Assembly: GCF_014207255.1 (NCBI RefSeq)
Contig: NZ_JACHCZ010000001.1
Location: forward strand, 2,285,378 to 2,349,377
Source of the DNA: Pseudomonas sp. JAI120
GTDB taxonomy: Bacteria > Pseudomonadota > Gammaproteobacteria > Pseudomonadales > Pseudomonadaceae
Direction: 5' to 3'
DNA: 64,000 bases
Shown: positions 1-8,376 of the stretch, piece after piece
Position numbering within the stretch: the stretch's first letter is position 1
Layout: every line of letters starts with the position of its first letter
Translations under genes and position numbers: made by a program
The notes under the pieces: model-generated
What the model saw: only the letters and a program-made list of their open reading frames with translations
What the model was told of the DNA's origin: nothing
Database searches by the model: none

Positions 1-446
1 AGACCCTGGAAGAGATCGTCAAGTCTTCTTCGGGCGGCATCTTCAACAACGCCGCTCAGGTCTGGAACCACACCTTCTACTGGAACTGCCTGGCACCAAA
101 CGCCGGCGGCCAACCTACCGGCGCGCTGGCTGAAGCCATCAACGCTGCGTTCGGTTCGTTCGACAAGTTCAAGGAAGAATTCACCAAGACGTCCGTCGGC
201 ACCTTCGGTTCCGGCTGGGGCTGGCTGGTGAAAAAGGCTGACGGTTCCCTGGCCCTGGCCAGCACCATCGGCGCCGGCAACCCGCTGACCAGCGGCGACA
301 CCCCGCTGCTGACCTGCGACGTGTGGGAACACGCCTACTACATCGACTACCGCAACGTGCGTCCAAAGTATGTGGAAGCGTTCTGGAACCTGGTCAACTG
401 GAAGTTCGTGGCTGAGCAGTTCGAAGGCAAGACCTTCACTGCCTAA
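1..446 (+). CDS. sodB: Superoxide dismutase [Fe], C-terminal part (5' end outside window)
   Basis: The reading frame is open from base 3 to the stop at 444-446; the start lies before the window. The product disproportionates superoxide in the cytoplasm. The visible part holds the metal-ligand segment [13 protein letters not shown], where Asp and His are the third and fourth iron ligands. It also holds NAGGQPTG, whose Gln is the active-site glutamine typical of iron rather than manganese enzymes. The C-terminus is complete. A terminator follows about 20 bases after the stop. In P. aeruginosa sodB also lies next to bifA, which supports the call. Confidence 0.96.
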   Translation, partial: TLEEIVKSSSGGIFNNAAQVWNHTFYWNCLAPNAGGQPTGALAEAINAAFGSFDKFKEEFTKTSVGTFGSGWGWLVKKADGSLALASTIGAGNPLTSGDTPLLTCDVWEHAYYIDYRNVRPKYVEAFWNLVNWKFVAEQFEGKTFTA

Positions 447-466
447 GCAACCCTTGCAGTAAAGAG

Positions 467-493
467 AGCCCGGCGAATGTGCCGGGCTTTTTT
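467..493 (+). terminator. Intrinsic terminator of sodB
   Basis: An 8-bp perfect stem (AGCCCGGC / GCCGGGCT) with a 6-base loop is followed by a run of T. It lies 20 bases after the sodB stop. Confidence 0.9.
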
Positions 494-608
494 ATGGGCG
501 CGATGCAACCACAAGGGCAGGCAAAGACCCACGGAACTCAACGACAAGAAATGACCACCCAGGCGGCAGGAGGAATGTCCCTCTTAATTGATGTAGGAGA
601 GCGTAATT

Positions 609-788
609 ATGGCAATCGCAGGCGCAGGCGCAGCAGCAGTGGCGGTCCCAATAATCTCAACCGTCGCCCCGATGGCGATAGACCTCGGGATTAAAACCTT
701 AGGAATGGCAATCAACACAGGCTCGTCGCTGGCTAAATCCATGACAGACGCGCAGAAAGATAATCCAAACCAGGTACCAGCCGGGTAA
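609..788 (+). CDS. Small Gly/Ala-rich hydrophobic peptide, 59 aa, unknown
   Basis: ATG at 609 has a good ribosome site (AGGAGA at 595-600, 8-base spacing). The product has 59 residues. Residues 1-40 are hydrophobic and rich in Ala, Gly, Ile and Val, with several small-residue pairs (MAIAGAGAAAVAVP at the start). Residues 41-59 are polar (KSMTDAQKDNPNQVPAG). No charged residue occurs before Asp24. Codon choice (GCA runs, ATA, TTA) is unlike the neighbouring genes and suggests foreign or recent origin. It resembles a small membrane-active peptide or pore-forming bacteriocin in composition only; no family is recognised. A stem-loop follows at 797-833. A competing frame starts at 575 but its AGGAGG lies too close to the ATG. 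Confidence 0.5.
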   Translation: MAIAGAGAAAVAVPIISTVAPMAIDLGIKTLGMAINTGSSLAKSMTDAQKDNPNQVPAG

Positions 789-796
789 AAGCCGCA

Positions 797-833
797 GCTT
801 TCGCTTCTCAGGGCTTCCAGGGAAGCGAAAAGC
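797..833 (+). other. Stem-loop after the 59-codon ORF
   Basis: GCTTTCGCTTC (797-807) pairs with GAAGCGAAAAGC (822-833), with one bulged base. There is no clear T run, so termination here would be weak or factor-dependent. It starts 8 bases after the stop of the small ORF. Confidence 0.55.
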
Positions 834-956
834 GCAGCCTCTCCCCGTCCATCGCTCGCCTGATTGAACCACCTCTCCATTTCACCCCGCGCCCGCCAAC
901 ACCACCCGCCTCAGGCTCACCCAGCGCCACAAAGTACCGTAAGCCGCAATGTCCCT

Positions 957-985
957 TTGACTGCAATCACGGGATTGCCAATACT
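957..985 (+). promoter_or_regulatory. Sigma-70-type promoter of bifA
   Basis: TTGACT at 957-962 and AATACT at 980-985 are separated by 17 bases. This is close to the sigma-70 consensus and puts transcription start near 992, about 38 bases before the bifA start codon. Confidence 0.6.
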
Positions 986-1029
986 CATGGCATATTGAAG
1001 GCCACCCGCATGAGACAAGGAATGCCCCT

Positions 1030-3081
1030 TTGAAGCTGGAACTCAAGAACAGCTTGTCGGTGAAGTTGCTACGGGTTGTGCTGCTGTCGGCGTTGATCGT
1101 GGGCGTGACGCTGAGCGTGGCGCAGATCGTTTTCGATGCCTACAAGACGCGCCAGGCCGTGGCCGGTGATGCCCAGCGCATCCTCGACATGTTTCGCGAC
1201 CCCTCGACCCAGGCCGTCTATAGCCTGGACCGCGAGATGGGCATGCAGGTGATCGAAGGGCTGTTCCAGGACGAGGCGGTGCGCATGGCCTCCATCGGCC
1301 ATCCCAACGAAACCATGCTGGCGGAAAAAAGCCGCGCCTTGCAGCACTCCCCCAGCCGTTGGCTCACCGACCTGATTCTTGGCCAGGAACGCACCTTCAC
1401 CACTTCATTGGTCGGCAAAGGCCCCTACAGCGAGTATTACGGCGACCTGAGCATTACCCTCGACACCGCCACTTACGGCCAGGGCTTTCTCGTCAGTTCG
1501 GTGATCATCTTCATTTCCGGCGTGTTACGCGCCTTGGCCATGGGCCTGGTGTTGTACCTGGTTTACCACTGGCTGCTGACCAAACCGCTGTCGCGGATTA
1601 TCGAGCACCTGACATCGATCAACCCGGACCGTCCCAGCCAGCACAAGATCCCGCAACTCAAGGGGCACGAGCGCAACGAGTTGGGGTTGTGGATCAACAC
1701 CGCCAACCAGTTGCTCGAATCCATCGAGCGTAACACCCACCTGCGCCATGAGGCGGAATCCAGCCTGCTGCGCATGGCCCAGTACGATTTTCTCACCGGC
1801 CTGCCGAACCGCCAGAAACTGCAGGAGCAACTGGACAAGATCCTCATCGACGCCGGCCGCCGCCAGCGCCGCGTCGCCGTGTTATGCGTGGGGCTGGATG
1901 ACTTCAAGAGCGTCAACGAGCAGTTCACCTACCAGGCCGGCGACAAATTGCTGCTGGCCCTGGCCGATCGCTTGCGCGCCCACAGCGGTCGCCTCGGCGC
2001 CCTCGCCCGCCTGGGGGGCGACCAGTTCGCGCTGGTACAGGCCGATATCGACCAGCCCTACGAAGCGGCCGAACTGGCGCAAAGCATCCTCGACGACCTG
2101 GAGGCGGAGTTCGCCCTCGACCACGAGGAAATTCGCCTGCGCGCCACCATCGGCATCACCTTGTTTCCCGAAGATGGCGACAGCACCGAGAAGCTGCTGC
2201 AAAAAGCCGAACAGACCATGACCCTGGCCAAGAGCCGCTCACGCAACCGCTATCAGTTCTATATCGCCAGTGTCGACAGCGAAATGCGCCGCCGCCGCGA
2301 ACTGGAAAAAGACCTGCGCGATGCCCTGGGTCGCGACCAGTTTCACCTGGTCTACCAGCCGCAGATCAGCTATCGCGACCAGCGAGTGGTAGGCGTGGAA
2401 GCCCTGATCCGCTGGCAGCACCCGGAACACGGCCTGGTGCCGCCGGACCTGTTCATCCCGCTGGCAGAACAGAACGGCACCATTATTCCGATTGGCGAAT
2501 GGGTGCTGGACCAGGCCTGTCGACAATTGCGCGAATGGCATGACCTGGGTTTCACCGAACTGCGCATGGCAGTCAATCTGTCCACCGTGCAACTGCACCA
2601 CACCGAGTTGCCACGGGTGGTCAACAACCTGATGCAGATCTACCGCCTGCCGCCGCGCAGCCTGGAACTGGAAGTCACCGAGACCGGCCTGATGGAAGAC
2701 ATCAGCACCGCCGCCCAGCACCTGTTGAGCCTGCGCCGCTCCGGGGCATTGATCGCCATTGATGACTTCGGCACCGGCTATTCCTCCTTGAGCTATTTGA
2801 AAAGCCTGCCGCTGGACAAGATCAAGATCGACAAAAGCTTCGTCCAGGACCTGCTGGACGACGATGACGACGCCACCATCGTTCGCGCGATTATCCAACT
2901 GGGCAAAAGCCTGGGCATGCAGGTCATCGCCGAAGGCGTGGAGACCGCGGAGCAGGAGGCTTACATCATCTCCGAAGGCTGCCATGAAGGTCAGGGCTAC
3001 TACTACAGCAAACCCCTGCCGGCCCGGGAGTTGGCGGCTTTTTTGAAGCAGGCCGAGCGCAATAGCGCGGCCATTCTCTGA
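1030..3081 (+). CDS. bifA: Cyclic-di-GMP phosphodiesterase BifA (degenerate GGDEF + EAL)
   Basis: Inner-membrane protein of 683 residues that hydrolyses c-di-GMP and so favours swarming and biofilm dispersal (known for P. aeruginosa BifA, 687 aa). The start is TTG at 1030 with AAGG at 1017-1020; an ATG at 1023 runs straight into a stop. Membrane helices lie near residues 14-34 and 155-182, flanking a periplasmic sensor region, followed by a HAMP-like linker. The GGDEF domain (about 250-410) has GGDQF at 329-333, so the cyclase site is degenerate, as in BifA. The EAL domain (about 425-675) has EALIRW at 457-462 and the DDFGTGYSSL segment with metal-binding acids, so it should be active. The position between sodB and icmP matches P. 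aeruginosa PA4366-PA4370. Confidence 0.93.
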   Translation: MKLELKNSLSVKLLRVVLLSALIVGVTLSVAQIVFDAYKTRQAVAGDAQRILDMFRDPSTQAVYSLDREMGMQVIEGLFQDEAVRMASIGHPNETMLAEKSRALQHSPSRWLTDLILGQERTFTTSLVGKGPYSEYYGDLSITLDTATYGQGFLVSSVIIFISGVLRALAMGLVLYLVYHWLLTKPLSRIIEHLTSINPDRPSQHKIPQLKGHERNELGLWINTANQLLESIERNTHLRHEAESSLLRMAQYDFLTGLPNRQKLQEQLDKILIDAGRRQRRVAVLCVGLDDFKSVNEQFTYQAGDKLLLALADRLRAHSGRLGALARLGGDQFALVQADIDQPYEAAELAQSILDDLEAEFALDHEEIRLRATIGITLFPEDGDSTEKLLQKAEQTMTLAKSRSRNRYQFYIASVDSEMRRRRELEKDLRDALGRDQFHLVYQPQISYRDQRVVGVEALIRWQHPEHGLVPPDLFIPLAEQNGTIIPIGEWVLDQACRQLREWHDLGFTELRMAVNLSTVQLHHTELPRVVNNLMQIYRLPPRSLELEVTETGLMEDISTAAQHLLSLRRSGALIAIDDFGTGYSSLSYLKSLPLDKIKIDKSFVQDLLDDDDDATIVRAIIQLGKSLGMQVIAEGVETAEQEAYIISEGCHEGQGYYYSKPLPARELAAFLKQAERNSAAIL

Positions 3082-3129
3082 TCGGGTAAAACGATACTGA
3101 ATATTTCCTGCGTATAACCCTTTACACAA

Positions 3130-3148
3130 AATGCAAATCTTTCGCATT
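3130..3148 (+). promoter_or_regulatory. Possible Fur box upstream of icmP
   Basis: The 19-base palindrome AATGCAAATCTTTCGCATT has matching outer arms (AATGC/GCATT). It partly fits the Fur consensus and lies 51 bases before the icmP start. Imelysin-family genes are often iron-regulated. The match to the consensus is moderate. Confidence 0.3.
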
Positions 3149-3198
3149 ATGTCGCAGTTTTGCGCGACCCCCGCGCGCCCATCAACAACCGAAGCAGG

Positions 3199-4551
3199 AT
3201 GTTCGCCATGATTCGTATGCCCCTGGCCACCGCCAGTCTGCTGGCCATTGCCATTTCTCTCGCCGGTTGCGGCGAAGGTAAAGACAAGCCCGCAGCCAAC
3301 CAGGCGCCGACCCCGGCTGCCAGCACTACCGCTCCAGCGGCTGCCACCCCTGCCGGCCAGGTCGACGAAGCGGCCGCCAAGGCCGTGGTTGCGCATTACG
3401 CCGACATGGTCTTCGCGGTGTACAGCGATGCTGAATCCACCGCAAAAACCCTGCAAACCGCGATCGATGCCTTCCTCGCCAAGCCCAACGACGAAACCCT
3501 GAAAGCCGCCCGCGCCGCCTGGGTTGCCGCTCGCGTTCCATACCTGCAGAGCGAAGTGTTCCGCTTCGGCAACACCATCATCGATGACTGGGAAGGTCAG
3601 GTTAACGCCTGGCCGCTGGACGAAGGCCTGATCGACTACGTCGACAAATCCTACGAGCACGCCCTGGGTAACCCTGGCGCTAACGCCAACATCATCGCCA
3701 ACACCGAAGTTCAGGTCGGCGAAGACAAGGTCGACGTGAAGGACATCACCCCGGAAAAACTCGCCAGCCTCAATGAGCTGGGCGGTTCCGAAGCCAACGT
3801 CGCCACCGGCTACCACGCCATCGAATTCCTGCTCTGGGGCCAGGACCTGAACGGCACCGGCCCAGGCGCCGGCAACCGCCCTGCGTCGGACTACCTGACC
3901 GGCGACGGCGCAACCGGCGGCCACAACGAGCGCCGCCGCGCCTACCTGACCGCCGTGACCCAACTGCTGGTCAGCGACCTGCAGGAAATGGTCGGCAACT
4001 GGAAACCCAACGTCGAAGACAACTACCGCGCCACCCTGGAGGCAGAACCTGCCACCGAAGGCCTGCGCAAAATGTTGTTCGGCATGGGCAGCCTGTCCCT
4101 GGGCGAGCTGGCCGGTGAGCGCATGAAGGTTTCCCTGGAAGCCAACTCGCCGGAAGACGAACAGGACTGCTTCAGTGACAATACCCACTACTCGCACTTC
4201 TACGACGCCAAGGGCATCCGCAACGTCTACCTGGGCGAGTACACCCGCGTCGACGGCACCAAAATGACCGGCGCCAGCCTGTCGTCCCTGGTGGCCAAGG
4301 CCGACCCTGCTGCCGATACCGCGCTGAAAGCAGACCTGGCGGCGACCGAAGCGAAGATCCAGGTCATGGTTGATCACGCCAACAAGGGTGAGCACTACGA
4401 CCAGTTGATCGCGGCCGGTAACGACGCGGGCAACCAGATCGTACGTGACGCCATCGCCGCCCTGGTCAAGCAGACCGGTTCGATCGAGGCCGCTGCTGGC
4501 AAGCTGGGCATCAGCGACCTGAACCCGGATAACGCTGATCACGAGTTCTGA
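3199..4551 (+). CDS. icmP: Imelysin-family lipoprotein (IcmP, insulin-cleaving metalloproteinase homologue)
   Basis: 450-residue envelope protein. The ATG at 3199 gives a standard lipoprotein signal with LAGC and the modified Cys at 24; the frame stays open to 3160 but that extension would spoil the signal. An Ala/Pro-rich linker (about 30-55) leads into the peptidase M75/imelysin domain. The family signature GxHxxE is present as GYHAIEF (His206, Glu209). The P. aeruginosa homologue PA4370 was named for insulin cleavage, but related proteins (EfeO, IrpA) bind or take up iron, so protease versus iron role remains open. It stands alone, followed directly by a strong terminator. Confidence 0.88.
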   Translation: MFAMIRMPLATASLLAIAISLAGCGEGKDKPAANQAPTPAASTTAPAAATPAGQVDEAAAKAVVAHYADMVFAVYSDAESTAKTLQTAIDAFLAKPNDETLKAARAAWVAARVPYLQSEVFRFGNTIIDDWEGQVNAWPLDEGLIDYVDKSYEHALGNPGANANIIANTEVQVGEDKVDVKDITPEKLASLNELGGSEANVATGYHAIEFLLWGQDLNGTGPGAGNRPASDYLTGDGATGGHNERRRAYLTAVTQLLVSDLQEMVGNWKPNVEDNYRATLEAEPATEGLRKMLFGMGSLSLGELAGERMKVSLEANSPEDEQDCFSDNTHYSHFYDAKGIRNVYLGEYTRVDGTKMTGASLSSLVAKADPAADTALKADLAATEAKIQVMVDHANKGEHYDQLIAAGNDAGNQIVRDAIAALVKQTGSIEAAAGKLGISDLNPDNADHEF

Positions 4552-4569
4552 TCAGTGCCGTGTTGAATG

Positions 4570-4596
4570 AGGCGACCTTCGGGTCGCCTTTTTTTT
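4570..4596 (+). terminator. Intrinsic terminator of icmP
   Basis: Perfect 8-bp stem AGGCGACC / GGTCGCCT with a TTCG loop, followed by eight T. Confidence 0.93.
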
Positions 4597-4610
4597 ACCC
4601 CCCGGAACCC

Positions 4611-4702
4611 ATGTGGGAGGGGGCTTGCTCCCGATAGCGGTCTGTCAGAGAAGAAAGTATCTGCTGCCCCCCCGCCATCGGGAGCAAGCCCCCTCCCACA
4701 TT
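4611..4702. repeat. REP doublet (REPIN), GTGGGAGGGGGCTTGCTCCCGAT type
   Basis: Two REP copies in inverted orientation flank about 45 bases of spacer. The outer arms read ATGTGGGAGGGGG and CCCCCTCCCACAT. This short non-autonomous element is typical of P. fluorescens genomes and is mobilised by RAYT-type transposases; none is encoded in the window. It lies between icmP and trkH. Confidence 0.88.
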
Positions 4703-4728
4703 TGATTGGCGTCGCTTTCAAGGCCCGG

Positions 4729-4756
4729 TTTACATGCCCTGCACCCCAGGTAGAAT
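4729..4756 (+). promoter_or_regulatory. Putative sigma-70 promoter of trkH
   Basis: TTTACA at 4729-4734 and TAGAAT at 4751-4756 with 16-base spacing, about 30 bases before the trkH ATG. Confidence 0.5.
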
Positions 4757-4786
4757 GGCGTCTCTGCCCTCTTTCGAGCTCACTTC

Positions 4787-6241
4787 ATGGCGTTGCCGAC
4801 CCTCCGCATCATCGGTTTCATCATCGGCATCTTCCTGATCACTCTCGCGATCGCCATGGTCGTGCCCATGGCCACCCTGGTGTTTTTCGAACGCACCAGC
4901 GACCTGCCGTCGTTCCTCTGGGCCAGCCTGATCACCTTTGTCGCCGGGCTCGCCCTGGTGATTCCCGGTCGGCCCGAACACGTGCACCTGCGTCCGCGAG
5001 ACATGTACCTGCTCACGGTCAGCAGTTGGGTGGTGGTGTGCGTGTTCGCCGCGCTGCCGTTCTTGCTGACCCAGCACATCAGCTACACCGACTCGTTTTT
5101 CGAAAGCATGTCCGGCATCACCGCCACCGGCTCCACGGTGCTGAGCGGCCTGGACACCCTGTCACCCGGCATTCTGATGTGGCGCTCGCTGCTGCACTGG
5201 CTCGGCGGCATCGGCTTTATCGGCATGGCGGTGGCGATCCTGCCGCTGCTGCGCATCGGTGGCATGCGCCTGTTCCAGACCGAATCCTCGGACCGCTCGG
5301 AGAAGGTCATGCCCCGCTCGCACATGGTGGCGCGACTGATCGTGGCGGCCTACGTCGGCATCACCATCCTCGGCAGCCTGGCATTCTGGTGGGCCGGCAT
5401 GGGCCTGTTCGATGCGATCAACCACGCAATGTCGGCGATTTCCACCGGCGGCTTCTCCACCTCCGACGAATCCCTGGCGCACTGGAAACAACCGGCGGTG
5501 CACTGGGTGGCGGTGGTGGTGATGATCCTCGGCAGCTTGCCGTTTACCCTTTACGTGGCCACCTTGCGGGGCAATCGCAAGGCATTGATCAAGGATCAGC
5601 AAGTACAGGGCTTACTCGGTTTGTTGATCGTGACGTGGCTGGTGCTCGGCACCTGGTACTGGTGGACCACCAATCTGCACTGGCTGGATGCCTTGCGCCA
5701 TGTGGCGTTAAACGTCACGTCGATAGTGACCACCACTGGTTTTGCACTGGGGGACTACAGCCTGTGGGGCAATTTCTCACTGATGCTGTTCTTCTACCTG
5801 GGCTTCATCGGTGGCTGTTCCGGCTCCACGGCGGGTGGGATCAAGATCTTCCGCTTCCAGGTCGCCTATATCCTGCTCAAGGCCAACTTGAACCAGCTGA
5901 TTCACCCGCGCGCGGTGATCAAGCAGAAGTACAACGGGCACCGCCTCGACGAAGAGATTGTGCGTTCGATCCTGACCTTTTCGTTTTTCTTCGCCATCAC
6001 CATCTGCGCCATCGCCCTGGCGTTGTCGCTGCTGGGCCTGGACTGGATGACCGCACTCACCGGCGCCGCCAGCACCGTGTCCGGCGTCGGCCCCGGCCTG
6101 GGGGAAACCATTGGCCCGGCCGGCAACTTCGCCAGCCTGCCGGATGCGGCCAAGTGGATCCTGTCCCTGGGCATGCTGCTGGGCCGGCTGGAAATCATCA
6201 CAGTCTTTGTTCTGTGCATTCCTGCGTTCTGGCGTCACTGA
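4787..6241 (+). CDS. trkH: Trk-type potassium uptake channel subunit TrkH
   Basis: 484-residue polytopic membrane protein that forms the K+ translocation path; it works with the NAD/ATP-sensing subunit TrkA, which is not in this window. About ten membrane segments carry the four P-loop filters of the family. These include TGSTVLSG near residue 112, STGGFS near 221, TTTGFALGDY near 316 and the last-loop segment SGVGPG near 428. Length matches TrkH (about 483). No clear Shine-Dalgarno precedes the ATG. Its 3' end overlaps the convergent araC-type gene by 44 bases. Confidence 0.93.
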   Translation: MALPTLRIIGFIIGIFLITLAIAMVVPMATLVFFERTSDLPSFLWASLITFVAGLALVIPGRPEHVHLRPRDMYLLTVSSWVVVCVFAALPFLLTQHISYTDSFFESMSGITATGSTVLSGLDTLSPGILMWRSLLHWLGGIGFIGMAVAILPLLRIGGMRLFQTESSDRSEKVMPRSHMVARLIVAAYVGITILGSLAFWWAGMGLFDAINHAMSAISTGGFSTSDESLAHWKQPAVHWVAVVVMILGSLPFTLYVATLRGNRKALIKDQQVQGLLGLLIVTWLVLGTWYWWTTNLHWLDALRHVALNVTSIVTTTGFALGDYSLWGNFSLMLFFYLGFIGGCSGSTAGGIKIFRFQVAYILLKANLNQLIHPRAVIKQKYNGHRLDEEIVRSILTFSFFFAITICAIALALSLLGLDWMTALTGAASTVSGVGPGLGETIGPAGNFASLPDAAKWILSLGMLLGRLEIITVFVLCIPAFWRH

Positions 6242-7256
6242 CCGTCGACGCATCCTGCAGTCGCGCCCGGTATTCGCCGGGTGTGGCATCGAACCAGCGG
6301 CGAAACGCGCGAAAGAAGTTGCTCGGGTCGGCAAAGCCCAGCAGGTAGGCAATCTCCAACAAGGTCATGCTCGGCTGCGCCAGGTACTGCTCGGCCAGTT
6401 CGCGGCGGGTGTCGTCGAGCAGGGTCTGGAAACTCGTGCCCTCTTCCTGCAGGCGCCGCTGCAAGGTGCGCTGGGACAGGTGCAGGGTCTGGGCCACCAC
6501 TTCGCGCTTGGGTTCGCCCTGAGGCAACAGCCGGCACAGCACCTGCCGGGCCTTGTGGGTCACACGACTTTCCGAGAAACGCGCCAGGTACTCACCAGCA
6601 AATCGATCGTGCAACAGCGCCATGGCCTCGTTGGCCGTGGGCAGCGGCGCGTCCATGTCGGCGCGCTCAAAGATCAGCGCGTCATACGGCGCATCGAACT
6701 CCAGCGGGGCATGGAACGCTTGTCTATAGGGGGCCAGGTCCTCGGGTTGATCGCCCTGCAGCAATACTTTGCGTGGTTGCAGGGTCCGGCCGGTGAGCCA
6801 GCCGCACAGCGCCAATGCACAGGCCAGGGAGGCTTCGGCGCTTTGTCGGGTCGGCGGAAGATGATCGCCATGCACCGTCAGAATCAGCGCATAGCCTTCA
6901 GGCAATAGTCGGAAACTCAAGTCGGCGCTTTCGGCGATGATCCGCTGGTAACGCACCAGCCGCATAAAGCCTTCGGCCAGGGTGTTGCTGGACATCAAGG
7001 CGTAACCGGCCACATGAAACGACGCCGGGCGCACCACCTTGCCCATGTTCAGGCCAATCGCCGGGTTGCCCGACAGCTCTACCGCGCGCTGCCACAGGCG
7101 GGTCATGGAGTCTTGCGGGAACCGCGCATCGGGGTCACTCAGCGCGGCGTAGTCCAGGCCCAGCTGCTTGAACAAGGCGCGGCAATCCAGGCCGTCCATT
7201 TCCAATGCCTTGACTATCCCCATCGCCCAGCTTGCAGAAGTTGTTCGTTCGCTCAT
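6198..7256 (-). CDS. AraC-family transcriptional regulator
   Basis: 352-residue cytoplasmic regulator. Residues about 20-205 form the arabinose-binding-domain-like sensor seen in OruR/ArgR-type Pseudomonas regulators. Residues about 235-335 form the double helix-turn-helix, with SQRTLQRRLQEEG in the first helix pair and the family signature LGFADPSNFFRAFRRWF in the second. The effector and targets cannot be read from the sequence. It is divergent from the Mpo1-like gene and overlaps the end of trkH. Confidence 0.88.
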   Translation of the reverse strand: MSERTTSASWAMGIVKALEMDGLDCRALFKQLGLDYAALSDPDARFPQDSMTRLWQRAVELSGNPAIGLNMGKVVRPASFHVAGYALMSSNTLAEGFMRLVRYQRIIAESADLSFRLLPEGYALILTVHGDHLPPTRQSAEASLACALALCGWLTGRTLQPRKVLLQGDQPEDLAPYRQAFHAPLEFDAPYDALIFERADMDAPLPTANEAMALLHDRFAGEYLARFSESRVTHKARQVLCRLLPQGEPKREVVAQTLHLSQRTLQRRLQEEGTSFQTLLDDTRRELAEQYLAQPSMTLLEIAYLLGFADPSNFFRAFRRWFDATPGEYRARLQDASTVSDARTQECTEQRL

Positions 7257-7419
7257 GGCGTCTTCTTGAATAAAGCAGGCTCAAAACGTCAGCCAGGAAA
7301 GCCAAGGATACTAAAGTGGCATCTATTGTCACTGGCTGTTACCACTGATCACTCTAGACTCAAATAAGCTCCCCGCCGAACATCTGTTGGGCAGCACAAC
7401 AATCAAAGGGCCGGCCACA

Positions 7420-7731
7420 GTGGAAAACCTCAAGCGATTCAATAGCTTTGCCGAGTTTTACCCTTATTACCTGACTGAGCACGGCAACAGCACCTGCCGG
7501 CGCCTGCACTTTATCGGCACTACCCTGGTGATCGGCATCCTGGCCTACGCCATCGGCAGAGGTTCACTGGGCCTGTTGTTGGCCGTGCCGATTGCCGGTT
7601 ACAGCTTCGCCTGGATCGGGCACTTCTTCTTCGAAAAGAACCGTCCGGCGACGTTTCAGCACCCGTTCTACAGCCTGCTGGGGGATTTTGTGATGTACCG
7701 CGACATGATCCTGGGCAAGGTGCCGTTCTGA
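7420..7731 (+). CDS. Mpo1-like (DUF962/YGL010w family) small membrane protein
   Basis: 103 residues from a GTG at 7420 preceded by AAAGGG at 7405-7410; the frame extends to a TTG at 7387 but lacks a better start. The N-terminal FAEFYPYYLTEHGN and RRLHFIGT segments with conserved His, two membrane helices (about 35-70), the HFFFEKNRPATF motif and FVMYRDM are family hallmarks. The yeast relative Mpo1 is a dioxygenase in fatty-acid alpha-oxidation. Whether bacterial members share that activity is not established. Confidence 0.82.
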   Translation: MENLKRFNSFAEFYPYYLTEHGNSTCRRLHFIGTTLVIGILAYAIGRGSLGLLLAVPIAGYSFAWIGHFFFEKNRPATFQHPFYSLLGDFVMYRDMILGKVPF

Positions 7732-7893
7732 ACGGTGTGACCTCTTGTCACTTGCATAAAAACGATAAAAGGTTCGTTCACCCGGCGATATAAAAGTCTT
7801 TTTGTCATTTACAGTGCTGTATCCTGCCAAGGCTTTTTGAGAGCGCGGAATCACCTGCGATTGAAAAAACAGACTTTGCGAGGAGCGACGACG

Positions 7894-8022
7894 ATGCACG
7901 AGATACCTAATCTCCCCTTCCCAAGCCTGCACGAAACTGAGCAGCCAACACCGCAGCAGGCCAGCGCGAAGCAGCCTGAGGCCAAAGAAGCAAAACCAGT
8001 CGACAGCAAGAGCCAGGACTGA
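7894..8022 (+). CDS. Small Pro/Gln/Lys-rich hypothetical protein, 42 aa
   Basis: The ATG at 7894 is preceded by AGGAGCG at 7881-7887. The 42-residue product is polar and probably disordered, with no membrane segment or cysteine; after MHEIPNLPFPSLHE it is mostly Pro, Gln, Ala, Lys and Glu. A 13-bp perfect hairpin follows it. No family recognised. Translation is likely from the ribosome site but not proven. Confidence 0.5.
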   Translation: MHEIPNLPFPSLHETEQPTPQQASAKQPEAKEAKPVDSKSQD

Positions 8023-8036
8023 CGCCGTACCAGACC

Positions 8037-8070
8037 GTGTGGAAAGCGTACCTTTGAACGCTTTCCACAC
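8037..8070 (+). other. 13-bp perfect hairpin between two small ORFs
   Basis: GTGTGGAAAGCGT (8037-8049) and ACGCTTTCCACAC (8058-8070) pair perfectly around an 8-base loop. No T run follows, so it may be a rho-assisted terminator, an RNA-stability element or an operator. Confidence 0.6.
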
Positions 8071-8097
8071 TGCCTGAATCACCCCGAGGTCCCCGCC

Positions 8098-8283
8098 ATG
8101 ACAGACACCCTCCCGGACACCGCCGTACTCGACACCGCCCTGCAGATGGTCGAAGTGTGGAACCGCCTCAGCGCGGACAAACAAGCCTTGCTGCTCAAGC
8201 GCTTCGGCACCCAGGAAAACGCCCTGGCCGCCCTGGTCACCACCCAATTACTCGCCGCCCCTTCAAGCCTGACGTCTTTTTGA
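8098..8283 (+). CDS. Small hypothetical protein, 61 aa
   Basis: The ATG at 8098 has GAGG at 8086-8089 (8-base spacing). The 61-residue product looks helical and soluble (VLDTALQMVEVWNRLSADKQ then LLLKRFG), with GC-rich codon use like its neighbours. It ends 93 bases before the MFS gene. No family recognised. Confidence 0.5.
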   Translation: MTDTLPDTAVLDTALQMVEVWNRLSADKQALLLKRFGTQENALAALVTTQLLAAPSSLTSF

Positions 8284-8376
8284 TCTGACGTTTTTGCGTT
8301 TTACCGCCCTGCGCACGTCTAAGCCCCGGTATCATTAGCAGCCTATCTTTACCTGCTGCGACAGTGGACCTCTCCC

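Noticed and set aside
2239..4542. Long minus-strand open frame (767 codons) across bifA and icmP
   Set aside because: It is the antisense shadow of two clearly recognised genes. Its Val/Gly/Ala-rich translation has no family motif and no ribosome site.
4567..6348. Long plus-strand open frame (593 codons) overlapping trkH in another frame
   Set aside because: TrkH is unmistakable in the other frame. This one begins inside a terminator and a REP doublet and gives Arg/His/Pro-rich sequence.
7737..7753. TGTGACCTCTTGTCACT as a Crp/Vfr site
   Set aside because: The half-sites are seven bases apart instead of six, so it does not fit the site; it may be chance or another operator.
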